From assembly GCA_030706285.1 (NCBI GenBank), contig JAUZOU010000090.1:1-9393 (forward strand): 9,393 nt of DNA, read 5' to 3'. The notes below the pieces were generated by a model. It searched no databases. It saw only the letters and a list, made by a program, of their open reading frames with translations, and was not told where the DNA came from. Made by a program: the position numbers and the translations under genes. The DNA comes from Bacteroidota bacterium (lineage in GTDB: Bacteria; Bacteroidota; Bacteroidia; Bacteroidales; UBA1402). Below are positions 1 through 6,208 of the stretch, piece after piece. Positions within the stretch are counted from its first letter, which is position 1; each line of letters opens with the position of its first letter.

Positions 1-81
1 GAGCTGGCAATAACTGCCCGGTATTTAAAACTTTCTATTACCAGTGGCGTTAAAGGAATCTGGGAGTGGAACATCTATTGA
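1..81 (+). CDS. C-terminal end of a protein, possibly a discoidin/CBM32-type (F5/8 type C) domain (partial)
   Basis: An open frame enters from the left edge and runs 26 codons to TGA at 79-81. The visible tail contains ARYLKLSI followed by GIWEWNIY. This 'aromatic-aligned RYhxLxI ... IWEhxhY' ending resembles the last two beta strands of F5/8 type C (discoidin, CBM32) domains, which often end secreted glycosidases, sulfatases and other glycan-binding proteins of Bacteroidota. That is pattern recognition from only 26 residues, so the family is tentative and the main catalytic part, if any, lies outside the window. The next gene starts 39 nt downstream on the same strand, so it may be in the same transcript. 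The downstream GH39 glycosidase makes a carbohydrate-related role reasonable but does not prove it. Confidence 0.45.
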   Translation, partial: ELAITARYLKLSITSGVKGIWEWNIY

Positions 82-120
82 TCTGCACAGAAATGACGAA
101 CTTGTAAATAATGAATACAC

Positions 121-507
121 ATGAAACAATCAGTCAAACTGATTCACTGGACTCCAAGGCTTCTTTGTATCCTTGCCATCGCATTTATTGGCTGTTTCGG
201 GTTGGATTCGTTTACGCCGGAACGGACTCTTTGGCAGCAATTACTTGCCTTTCTGATACACCTCATCCCCTGTTATTTTCTGACAGCCGTGCTTATCATT
301 GCCTGGAAATGGGAACTCATTGGTGGTCTAACCTTTTTGGCTGCCGGATTGGGATTCAGTCCCTACTTATTCTTTCATAATTATGCTATAAACCATTCTA
401 TCTGGATGAGTCTGATTGTTCTGCTCATCCTTACCGTACCCTTTATCTTGGCAGGTCTTTTGTTTATACTGAGCTATAAAATAAAACGTCAGCATACACG
501 ACACTGA
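121..507 (+). CDS. small four-helix integral membrane protein, function unknown (DUF7670-like)
   Basis: A 128-residue, very hydrophobic protein. Four membrane segments can be drawn at about residues 12-30, 38-61, 65-85 and 95-118, with a basic C-terminal tail (KIKRQHTRH) that should face the cytoplasm. There is no signal peptide separate from helix 1 and no catalytic motif. The pattern W-x-P-R-hydrophobic ... LLAFLIHLIP ... AWKWELIGG recalls small uncharacterised membrane proteins common in Bacteroidota and Firmicutes that I associate with the DUF7670 domain; this is from memory. The ATG at 121 is chosen because helix 1 begins directly after it. An ATG at 111 lies in another frame and gives a less plausible product. 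No good Shine-Dalgarno is seen. It sits 39 nt after the preceding gene and 39 nt before the GH39 gene, so an operon is likely. Its role is unknown. Confidence 0.75.
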   Translation: MKQSVKLIHWTPRLLCILAIAFIGCFGLDSFTPERTLWQQLLAFLIHLIPCYFLTAVLIIAWKWELIGGLTFLAAGLGFSPYLFFHNYAINHSIWMSLIVLLILTVPFILAGLLFILSYKIKRQHTRH

Positions 508-546
508 TAGTCAACAGTCATTCTCTTAAAAAACAATACCATTTAA

Positions 547-2139
547 ATGAAAACAACGTATGCTGCATGCATCCTTCTGATCAGTCTGTGCATGTATTCC
601 CCAATTGTCCAAGGCAAATCCAATTTAAAATCCGATAGTAAAGAACGCCTAATCACTGTTGACATCAACAATCCAAAAGGGAATCTGAACACGATGTTTA
701 ATGAGTGCGTTGGTGCCGGTCGTGCCAATGAAGGATTACGAGCAGACTGGCAAGAACAGTTGGCCTACGTCAAGAAGACATGTAACTTCAAATACATCCG
801 GATGCATGGTTTGCTCTGCGATGACATGGGCGTTTACAAAGAAAACAAGGACGGACAACCAGCATACAACTATCAATACATCGACAAGCTCTATGATTTT
901 CTGTTAAGCATAGGGATCAAGCCATTTGTAGAGCTGGGGTTCATGCCCTCGGCACTGGCAAGTGGAAAACAGCACATCTTCTGGTGGAAAGGAAATGTCA
1001 CGCCACCAAAGGATTATAACAAGTGGGCAGACTTGATTCGCAATCTGGTGCAACATTTCACGGAAAGGTACGGGGCCGATGAGGTAAAAACCTGGTATTT
1101 TGAAGTCTGGAATGAACCGAACCTGAATGGATTCTGGGCTGGTACGCAGGATGAGTACTTTAAACTGTATGCCTATACCGTCAATGCCATAAAATGGGTA
1201 AATAAAGCGTACCGGGTTGGCGGTCCGTCCACAGCCGGTGGGTCTTGGGTACCTGAAATGATTGCATTCTGTCACAAAAATGCGCTGCCGCTTGATTTTA
1301 TAAGCACCCATTCATATGGTGTCAAACAAGGTTTTTTGGATGAATTCGGTAATACCGGTACGATTCTTGACAGCAATCCCATGAGCGTAAGCGGCGACAT
1401 GATTCATTCACGCGAACAAATTGAAGCGTCTCCCATGCCCAATCTGGAGCTTCACTATACCGAATGGAGCTCATCCTATACACCGGCAGACCCAATCCAC
1501 GACAGCTATCATGAAGCATCCTATATCCTTGAAAAGATCAAACAGGTGGGGAATGCCGTCAATTCAATGTCATACTGGGTTTTTACAGATATATTTGAAG
1601 AAGCAGGTCCACGGTTTACCCCATTTCACGGAGGATTTGGCCTGCTGAACACTCAAGGCATCAACAAACCGGCTTTTTATTCGTACAAGTTCCTGAATGA
1701 ATTAGGCAACACGGAACTGGCCAATACGGATACTCGCTCCTGGGTTTGCAAGAATGACAGAGGAGACGTCCAAATTCTGCTCTGGGACTTTACAAACACA
1801 CTTCCGAAAGACTCGGTCAACGATCAGGCTTATTACATCCGCAACTTGCCTGCAACAGCCAAAGGAGAAGTGACGATCAGCCTTTCCGGCCTTCCGGCAG
1901 GTACTTATAGGCTGAATCGCTATCAGGTAGGTTATCATGTAAATGATGCCTATACAACTTATCTGGAAATGGGGAAACCCGATCAGCTTAGCCGTCAGCA
2001 GACAGAAACGATCAAACAGATGAATGACGGTAAACCTGTTTCAACCGAAATCTTAACCGTCAAAGCCGGTGAATTATGTTCAAAAAAACTGAACATTCGT
2101 GAAAATGACGTGTTTTTTTTAAAGCTGGTCAAGCTATAG
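547..2139 (+). CDS. secreted GH39 family glycoside hydrolase (beta-xylosidase-like)
   Basis: A 530-residue retaining glycosidase of clan GH-A. Residues 1-23 form a signal peptide (MKTTYAAC then a hydrophobic core, likely cut near VQG/KS). No proper lipobox is present, so it is probably soluble in the periplasm or exported. The TIM barrel covers roughly 35-390. GH39 signatures seen are VGAGRANEGLRADW (55-68), RMHGLLCDDMGVY (85-97), the acid/base WNEPN with Glu190, and the nucleophile HYTEW with Glu306. Their spacing of 116 residues is close to that of characterised GH39 xylosidases. Residues about 395-530 form the accessory beta-sandwich. The likely reaction is release of beta-D-xylose from xylo-oligosaccharides or glycosides. 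GH39 also includes iduronidases and other specificities, so the substrate is not settled. The length is normal for the family and all key residues are intact. The histidine kinase follows 43 nt later on the same strand. Confidence 0.93.
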   Translation: MKTTYAACILLISLCMYSPIVQGKSNLKSDSKERLITVDINNPKGNLNTMFNECVGAGRANEGLRADWQEQLAYVKKTCNFKYIRMHGLLCDDMGVYKENKDGQPAYNYQYIDKLYDFLLSIGIKPFVELGFMPSALASGKQHIFWWKGNVTPPKDYNKWADLIRNLVQHFTERYGADEVKTWYFEVWNEPNLNGFWAGTQDEYFKLYAYTVNAIKWVNKAYRVGGPSTAGGSWVPEMIAFCHKNALPLDFISTHSYGVKQGFLDEFGNTGTILDSNPMSVSGDMIHSREQIEASPMPNLELHYTEWSSSYTPADPIHDSYHEASYILEKIKQVGNAVNSMSYWVFTDIFEEAGPRFTPFHGGFGLLNTQGINKPAFYSYKFLNELGNTELANTDTRSWVCKNDRGDVQILLWDFTNTLPKDSVNDQAYYIRNLPATAKGEVTISLSGLPAGTYRLNRYQVGYHVNDAYTTYLEMGKPDQLSRQQTETIKQMNDGKPVSTEILTVKAGELCSKKLNIRENDVFFLKLVKL

Positions 2140-2173
2140 CAGCAAGCTATTGCTATTGATAGACGTAGCACTT

Positions 2174-2177
2174 AGGA
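2174..2177 (+). promoter_or_regulatory. Shine-Dalgarno-like AGGA supporting the kinase start at 2183
   Basis: AGGA lies 5 nt before the ATG at 2183, in the short gap after the GH39 gene. It favours that ATG over the in-frame TTG at 2150, which would place a polar stretch before the membrane segment, and over the ATG at 2204. Shine-Dalgarno strength is a weak guide in Bacteroidota. Confidence 0.35.
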
Positions 2178-2182
2178 CTTTA

Positions 2183-3331
2183 ATGAAAAAAAAGTATGAT
2201 CATATGAAAATACTGAAGTTTGAATATCAGATCACACTTGCCTATTGGATAATTGGGAGTCTATGGATCTTGTTTTCGGACAACCTCCTAAGCTCAAATA
2301 TCAACAATACGGATTTGTTAACTCATGGTCAAACCTACAAAGGATGGTTCTATGTCATTGTTACTGGCATCCTTTTCTTTTTATTTCTGAAAAAACACTT
2401 GAGCCGGTTGCGAAAAACAGAACAAGAACTGGAGCACCATAAAAACAATCTCCAGCAACTTGTTGATAGCAAAACAGAGGCGTTAGATGCGGCCATTGAA
2501 CATCTGGAAGCCTCAAATGAGATCTTATCTCAGAAGAATGAGATCATTAACACGCAGAATTTAGAATTAAAAGAAGCGCTGGACCATTTAAAAGAAACTC
2601 AGTCTCAACTGTTTCAGGCTGAAATAATGGCCTCATTGGGCGTTCTGACGGCTGGCGTCGCACATGAAATAAATAATCCCTTGAATTATATTCTTGGCGG
2701 TGTTACAGGATTGGAAAGTTACTTCAAGGGGGATATCGAAAAAAACGAACAGCTAAAGTTATTTATCGAAAGCATAAAAACCGGCGTCGACAGAGCCAGT
2801 TTGATCGTAACCAGTTTAAATCAATTAAGCAGAAGCAAAGGATCTTACTCTGAAGCCTGCCATTTACATAAAATCATTGACGACTGCCTTATCCTGGTTA
2901 ATAGCCAGCTGGGGGACAGAATCAACGTGATCAGGGACTTTACAGGTATTGATCTCATTGTTCCAGGTAATAGTGGGCAATTACACCAGGCAATCGTCAA
3001 TATTCTGATCAATGCTATTCAGGGAATTGAAAATAAAGGATCGATTGTAATTTCCACAGAAATGGAAGAAGATCAGGCTTGTCTTAAAATAACCGATACA
3101 GGACACGGCATCAGTCAAGAAAATCTTCCCCGGATCACGGATTTTTTCTTCACAACCAAAGAACCTGGCAAAGGTGCCGGGCTCGGACTATCCGTTACGT
3201 ACAATATTATCAAAGCTCATAAAGGAACACTCAGCTTTGAATCGGAATTGCACAAAGGCACAACAGTCAAGATTTGTTTACCTATTAATAGCTTAAGATA
3301 TGGAGAAACGCAAGATTTTATACGTAGATGA
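2183..3331 (+). CDS. membrane-bound sensor histidine kinase (NtrB/HPK4-like catalytic core)
   Basis: A 382-residue kinase counted from the ATG at 2183; the frame stays open back to a TTG at 2150, and an ATG at 2204 is also possible. Two membrane helices lie at about 17-32 and 55-69, with a loop of only about 20 residues. The first carries a Y-W-x2-G-x2-WI-x2-SD pattern seen in a two-helix N-terminal module of many sensor proteins. A long charged coiled coil (about 72-150) leads to the H box AHEINNPLN (phosphorylated His161), N box (NILINAI, Asn277), G1 box DTGHG (305-309), F box (FFFTTK) and G2 box GAGLGLS. Autophosphorylation should occur in the cytoplasm, with transfer to the receiver encoded next. 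The near absence of a periplasmic domain suggests sensing in or near the membrane, or through the coiled coil. The last 32 nt overlap the response regulator gene, so translation is likely coupled. Confidence 0.92.
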   Translation: MKKKYDHMKILKFEYQITLAYWIIGSLWILFSDNLLSSNINNTDLLTHGQTYKGWFYVIVTGILFFLFLKKHLSRLRKTEQELEHHKNNLQQLVDSKTEALDAAIEHLEASNEILSQKNEIINTQNLELKEALDHLKETQSQLFQAEIMASLGVLTAGVAHEINNPLNYILGGVTGLESYFKGDIEKNEQLKLFIESIKTGVDRASLIVTSLNQLSRSKGSYSEACHLHKIIDDCLILVNSQLGDRINVIRDFTGIDLIVPGNSGQLHQAIVNILINAIQGIENKGSIVISTEMEEDQACLKITDTGHGISQENLPRITDFFFTTKEPGKGAGLGLSVTYNIIKAHKGTLSFESELHKGTTVKICLPINSLRYGETQDFIRR

Positions 3332-3674
3332 TGAAAAAATCAATTTGTTGCTTTTTGAAGCAAATCTGGAAAAAAAATACACCGTTCTGACGGCTGAAGA
3401 TGGCATTTCTGCCTTGGAAATCCTTTCAGAAAATAAAGACATTGAAATTGTCATCAGTGACATGAGAATGCCCAACATGAACGGCATCGAATTCATTCAG
3501 TGTGCAACAGAATTATACCCGACTATCTCCTACTACATTCTGACTGGTTATGACATCACTGATGAGATTCAAAAAGCCCTTAATAAAGGCCTCATTAGAA
3601 GATACTTCAGTAAGCCATTCAGAATCAATGAGATTATATCAGAGATCGATACGGTATTAACAGCTGAACGGTAA
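3300..3674 (+). CDS. single-domain (receiver-only) response regulator
   Basis: A 124-residue protein made of one complete CheY-like receiver and nothing else. The acidic pair Asp10-Asp11, phospho-acceptor Asp54 (SDMRMPNMNG), switch Thr82 (ILTGY) and Lys105 (SKPF) are all present, with an aromatic Tyr102 before the lysine. No DNA-binding, HD-GYP or GGDEF domain follows, and the frame ends cleanly after the last receiver helix. The protein should therefore act by protein contact or as a phosphorelay intermediate, not as a transcription factor by itself. The sequence style (VDDEKINLLLFEANL, LTGYDITDEI, FSKPF) is like receivers joined to HD-GYP outputs or found in hybrid systems. The ATG at 3300 lies 32 nt inside the kinase gene in another frame, which marks them as a cognate pair. 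Confidence 0.92.
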   Translation: MEKRKILYVDDEKINLLLFEANLEKKYTVLTAEDGISALEILSENKDIEIVISDMRMPNMNGIEFIQCATELYPTISYYILTGYDITDEIQKALNKGLIRRYFSKPFRINEIISEIDTVLTAER

Positions 3675-3768
3675 ACTGGCTCATCTCAAGGTGGCGGAAC
3701 AGGCCGCAACGTGTGACAAAATTCTTTTTACCTATCCATATGACAATTATTTAGTGAGGCTGATTTCG

Positions 3769-3776
3769 TATATTTA
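3769..3776 (+). promoter_or_regulatory. weak candidate -7 element (TATATTTA) in the spacer before the Mrr-like gene
   Basis: TATATTTA matches seven of eight positions of the Bacteroidota -7 consensus TAnnTTTG. No TTTG is found 19-21 nt upstream; only TTTA at 3750-3753 is nearby, with too short a spacing. The Mrr-like gene needs its own promoter somewhere in this 215-nt spacer, because the preceding operon ends at 3674. The match could be chance in A/T-rich DNA. Confidence 0.2.
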
Positions 3777-3891
3777 CCGAAAATAAATCGTCACTATTAA
3801 ATAGCATAGGATGATTCGCATTGACTGATCTGACATGACATCAGTTCTGAAATCTGTCCACGCTGTCGTTGCCAGGGCTCTTGCCATGAAT

Positions 3892-3896
3892 GGAGG
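3892..3896 (+). promoter_or_regulatory. GGAGG Shine-Dalgarno-like site at the Mrr-like gene start
   Basis: A strong GGAGG lies 20 nt before the ATG at 3917 and overlaps the in-frame ATG at 3890, so it suits neither. It is ideally spaced (9 nt) for the ATG at 3906, which is out of frame and opens only the four-codon frame MKVP. That mini-frame's TGA overlaps the ATG at 3917 as ATGA. Reinitiation or coupling is therefore possible. Confidence 0.35.
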
Positions 3897-3916
3897 TCAG
3901 AAAATATGAAAGTACC

Positions 3917-4765
3917 ATGAAATGGAGAGAATACGAAAATAAGATTCACGAATACGTTGCGAATCATTACATCAACTCAAAAATTTTGTACAACCAGACC
4001 GTGTCCGGTAAAATGTCAGGCAGTAACAGACAAATTGATATGCTGATTGACGAGTCAATTGCCGGTCGCCATTACCGGATTGTCATAGATTATTCAACGT
4101 TTAGGGATAACCGGATTGACGTAAGGGATGTCGAGATGTTTCTGGGGACATTGGCCGATTGCGACGCTCAAAAAGGCATATTAATAACAGCCAAGGGCTT
4201 TACGCAGGAAGCCATGAACCGAGCACAATTTGACGAAAACAAGGAAATCGAAGTAGATTTGCTAAACATTGATGACTTAAAAGAACTGACAGGTTCGAAT
4301 GCCATCATTTATAAAGAGGATTGTGGTGCCATTATCACGACTCCGTTTGGTTGGATCATTGACAAAGCCAATGATCATCTGTATTTCCTGGCTGCATTTT
4401 ATAAACGTGGCATCGAATTGCTGACAGCCGTAAAAAACAAAGAATGGATTTGTGCAAGTATTGAAGTCAAATCGCCAACGACAAAATCGTTGAAAGACTT
4501 TCTGGCATGTCAGGAGGAATACACAAAAAAGGAAATGCCGGATGCCGTTACAAACTATGAAAAAAGGAAAATCGACAAAGACAAGAGCATTACGTTCCGT
4601 GAAATCTCACACAAAGAATTTGACCACAGGGAAATTACCGGTTTCGTTGAATTTGATGAGTTTATCTTTTACGCCGTTCTGATCACATCAAAAAGCTTGT
4701 ATGAAAAGAACTTCAGGAAACTGGAATTTATTTTAGACAAGGTACTTCCATTGAATATGAAATAA
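3917..4765 (+). CDS. Mrr-like PD-(D/E)XK nuclease-fold protein with altered active site; unknown C-terminal domain
   Basis: A 282-residue protein from the ATG at 3917, or 291 from the ATG at 3890. I prefer 3917 because MKWREYENKIHEY is how Mrr-type domains usually begin. Numbered from 3890, residues about 11-135 follow the restriction-endonuclease type IV (Mrr catalytic) pattern: G-S-N-R-Q-I-D (Asp50), a beta strand RIVIDYS, then RDVEMFLGTLADC, KGILITAKGFTQEAMNRA. In active members the strand reads (D/E)-C-K. Here it reads Asp67-Tyr68-Ser69, so the catalytic lysine is missing unless another residue replaces it. Residues about 140-291 are soluble, with PFGWIID, FLAAFYKRG and KNKEWICASIEVK; I cannot name this domain. 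No methyltransferase or specificity gene is adjacent, so it is not a normal restriction-modification unit. It may be a solitary defence or DNA-repair protein or a non-cutting DNA-binding derivative. Gene context gives no further clue. Confidence 0.75.
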   Translation: MKWREYENKIHEYVANHYINSKILYNQTVSGKMSGSNRQIDMLIDESIAGRHYRIVIDYSTFRDNRIDVRDVEMFLGTLADCDAQKGILITAKGFTQEAMNRAQFDENKEIEVDLLNIDDLKELTGSNAIIYKEDCGAIITTPFGWIIDKANDHLYFLAAFYKRGIELLTAVKNKEWICASIEVKSPTTKSLKDFLACQEEYTKKEMPDAVTNYEKRKIDKDKSITFREISHKEFDHREITGFVEFDEFIFYAVLITSKSLYEKNFRKLEFILDKVLPLNMK

Positions 4766-4769
4766 ACAA

Positions 4770-4807
4770 GGATCAATCTAAAAGCCTGTTTACTAATTAA
4801 TTGATCC
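4770..4807. terminator. inverted repeat between convergent genes, possible bidirectional terminator
   Basis: GGATCAAT (4770-4777) and ATTGATCC (4800-4807) are perfect 8-bp arms separated by 22 nt. The repeat lies 4 nt after the Mrr-like gene stop and 39 nt beyond the stop of the converging acyltransferase gene. On the - strand the second arm is followed by the T-rich TTGTTTATTT; on the + strand only by ATCTTT. Position suits a shared terminator. The long loop and A/T-rich arms make it weak. Confidence 0.35.
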
Positions 4808-4846
4808 ATCTTTGAGACAATCGCCACAAGTTTTCAACTTGATCCG

Positions 4847-5734
4847 TTATTTCTGCTTTAACAGGTCTTTCCTAAGAGCGGTTAGCGCTTCTTTTGACAG
4901 GTAGTCCGTTGGTTTTGGCATTTCATAGACTGCATTGCGCAAAAATTTTCCAAAATCCTTCGGATCTTCAAATTGTTCCTGTGCTTCTACAGAAATGAGT
5001 TTTCCTATTCCAATATGCGGATGCTGTCCGCCTTTATTGAATACTTCACTAGGTAATCTCAACGACCGGACTCTCCAATGAATCAACCCAAGTAGATAGA
5101 AAAACGGAGAATTCTGATCAAAAAAGCGAATAGGCAAAACCGGAACTTTTGCCGTTTGTATCAACCGGATCAAACTTTCCTGCCATTCACGGTCCCTGAT
5201 GCGGAAGTTTCTAAAATTAAAGTCCGATACTGCCCCGGATGGGAAAAAGCCAACCGGGTGACCTTCTTTCAGACGAGTCAGCGTTTCCCGGATACCCTTC
5301 AAACTTGTAGTTGAAAAGCCATTGGAATCAGCTGTCTTTGAGGTAACAGAAATAAAATTGGCATCCATCGTCTTGATGAGCGACAGAAACTGATTGACCA
5401 TCAACTTGTAATCCTGACGGATTCCGACCATCAGGTCAATCAGCATAATGCCGTCCAATCCGCCATAAGGATGGTTGGATATCGTAATGAAAGCACCTTC
5501 AGGTAATTGCTGCAGTCGTTCGGCATTTCCGATCAGATAATCGACCCCAACATCTTTCAACAATCTTTCTGAAAATTCGGCGCCTGAATAATTGATTGAA
5601 TGTTCATAGACCCAATTAACCTTGTCAATGGCAACAGCATGCATGAAAAAACGGACTAACTTACGGCCAAATGCACCTTTAAAAACAGGAGAAACTTTCT
5701 CCAGATCTTCTTCTTTAATTAACTCGGTTTTCAA
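4847..5734 (-). CDS. PlsC-like lysophospholipid/lipid O-acyltransferase
   Basis: A 295-residue acyltransferase of the glycerolphosphate acyltransferase fold. Motif I is SNHPYGGLDG (His88, Asp94), with five residues between His and Asp where classical PlsC has four. I recall this spacing in the 'putative hemolysin'-type acyltransferases of Bacteroidota. Motif III-like GFFPSGAVS (162-170) and motif IV-like KVPVLPIRF (196-204) follow. It should transfer an acyl chain from acyl-ACP or acyl-CoA to a lysolipid hydroxyl on the inner face of the membrane. Glycine-lipid O-acyltransferase (GlsA type) is one possible role, but no GNAT partner gene is present here. Initiation is at TTG (5734): an in-frame TAA lies four codons upstream, and the first ATG (5644) would remove about 30 residues that look like part of the fold. 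It is the last gene of a three-gene operon, 39 nt after the GtrA gene. Confidence 0.85.
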   Translation of the reverse strand: MKTELIKEEDLEKVSPVFKGAFGRKLVRFFMHAVAIDKVNWVYEHSINYSGAEFSERLLKDVGVDYLIGNAERLQQLPEGAFITISNHPYGGLDGIMLIDLMVGIRQDYKLMVNQFLSLIKTMDANFISVTSKTADSNGFSTTSLKGIRETLTRLKEGHPVGFFPSGAVSDFNFRNFRIRDREWQESLIRLIQTAKVPVLPIRFFDQNSPFFYLLGLIHWRVRSLRLPSEVFNKGGQHPHIGIGKLISVEAQEQFEDPKDFGKFLRNAVYEMPKPTDYLSKEALTALRKDLLKQK

Positions 5735-5773
5735 AATTCTATCTTAATTGATCGTATTCGACAAGTTGTTCAT

Positions 5774-6208
5774 TCACTCGTTGTCTCTGACAACTTCTTT
5801 GGAAAGTTTCTTCTTTTTAAACACCCAAGACCGTTGAAGGGTATAATTAACAGCCCACGAAACGATCAAATCTGTAATGATCCGGCTGATCTTGTAATCA
5901 ATCCCAATAAAGGTAGTAATCAAATAGGTTCCAGAGACTTTAAGGGCAATACTGTTTAAAACGACAAGCACAAATCTTGACAGTTGCTTTTTTAATGGTA
6001 GCTCATAGGGATGTTCTTTCGATTTAAAAGTCCAGAATTTATTGATGGAAAAATTGACAATCGCGCCGACAATTCCACCAATAACAATGGACAAGGTGTA
6101 GTGCACATGAAAACATTCGGTGAACAGCACCATGACGAGGTAATCGACTATACCTCCTACAAAGGATGAAACTTGGGCTTTTGAAAAAGTAAATAGTCGT
6201 TCAAGCAT
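5774..6208 (-). CDS. GtrA-family four-helix membrane protein
   Basis: A 144-residue protein with membrane segments at about 11-30, 37-53, 77-100 and 107-125. The two halves repeat: NFSINKFWTF (52-61) ends helix pair one and NYTLQRSWVF (121-130) ends helix pair two. This is the hallmark of the GtrA family. Members are thought to help move or process polyprenyl-linked sugars for O-antigen glucosylation, arabinogalactan or similar glycans, though the direct function is known for few. The tail is strongly basic (KKKKLSKE) and cytoplasmic. The ATG at 6208 lies 8 nt inside the end of the upstream CDP-alcohol phosphatidyltransferase gene, a tight overlap suggesting coupled translation. In this operon it may move or expose a lipid-linked product across the inner membrane, but that is inference from context. 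Confidence 0.9.
   Translation of the reverse strand: MLERLFTFSKAQVSSFVGGIVDYLVMVLFTECFHVHYTLSIVIGGIVGAIVNFSINKFWTFKSKEHPYELPLKKQLSRFVLVVLNSIALKVSGTYLITTFIGIDYKISRIITDLIVSWAVNYTLQRSWVFKKKKLSKEVVRDNE

Noticed and set aside
111..380. 89-codon frame overlapping the small membrane protein gene
   Set aside because: It is mixed in composition with no family pattern, whereas the overlapping frame from 121 gives four clean membrane helices.
2136..2156. Inverted repeat ATAGCA ... TGCTAT at the end of the GH39 gene
   Set aside because: Only 6 A/T-rich pairs, overlapping the stop codon and without a T run; not a convincing terminator, and the kinase gene probably shares the transcript.
3690..3731. GGCGG ... 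CCGC followed by a T-rich stretch after the response regulator
   Set aside because: The stem is only about 4 bp and the T run begins well after it, so it does not meet a terminator pattern.
3890..4765. Type II or type I restriction-modification system
   Set aside because: Only one nuclease-fold gene is present, without methyltransferase, specificity or motor subunits, and its active-site motif is altered.
4827..4841. Small hairpin CAAGTT-TTC-AACTTG near the acyltransferase gene stop
   Set aside because: Six A/T-rich pairs with no T run on the - strand side; could be chance or a minor part of the convergent 3' region.
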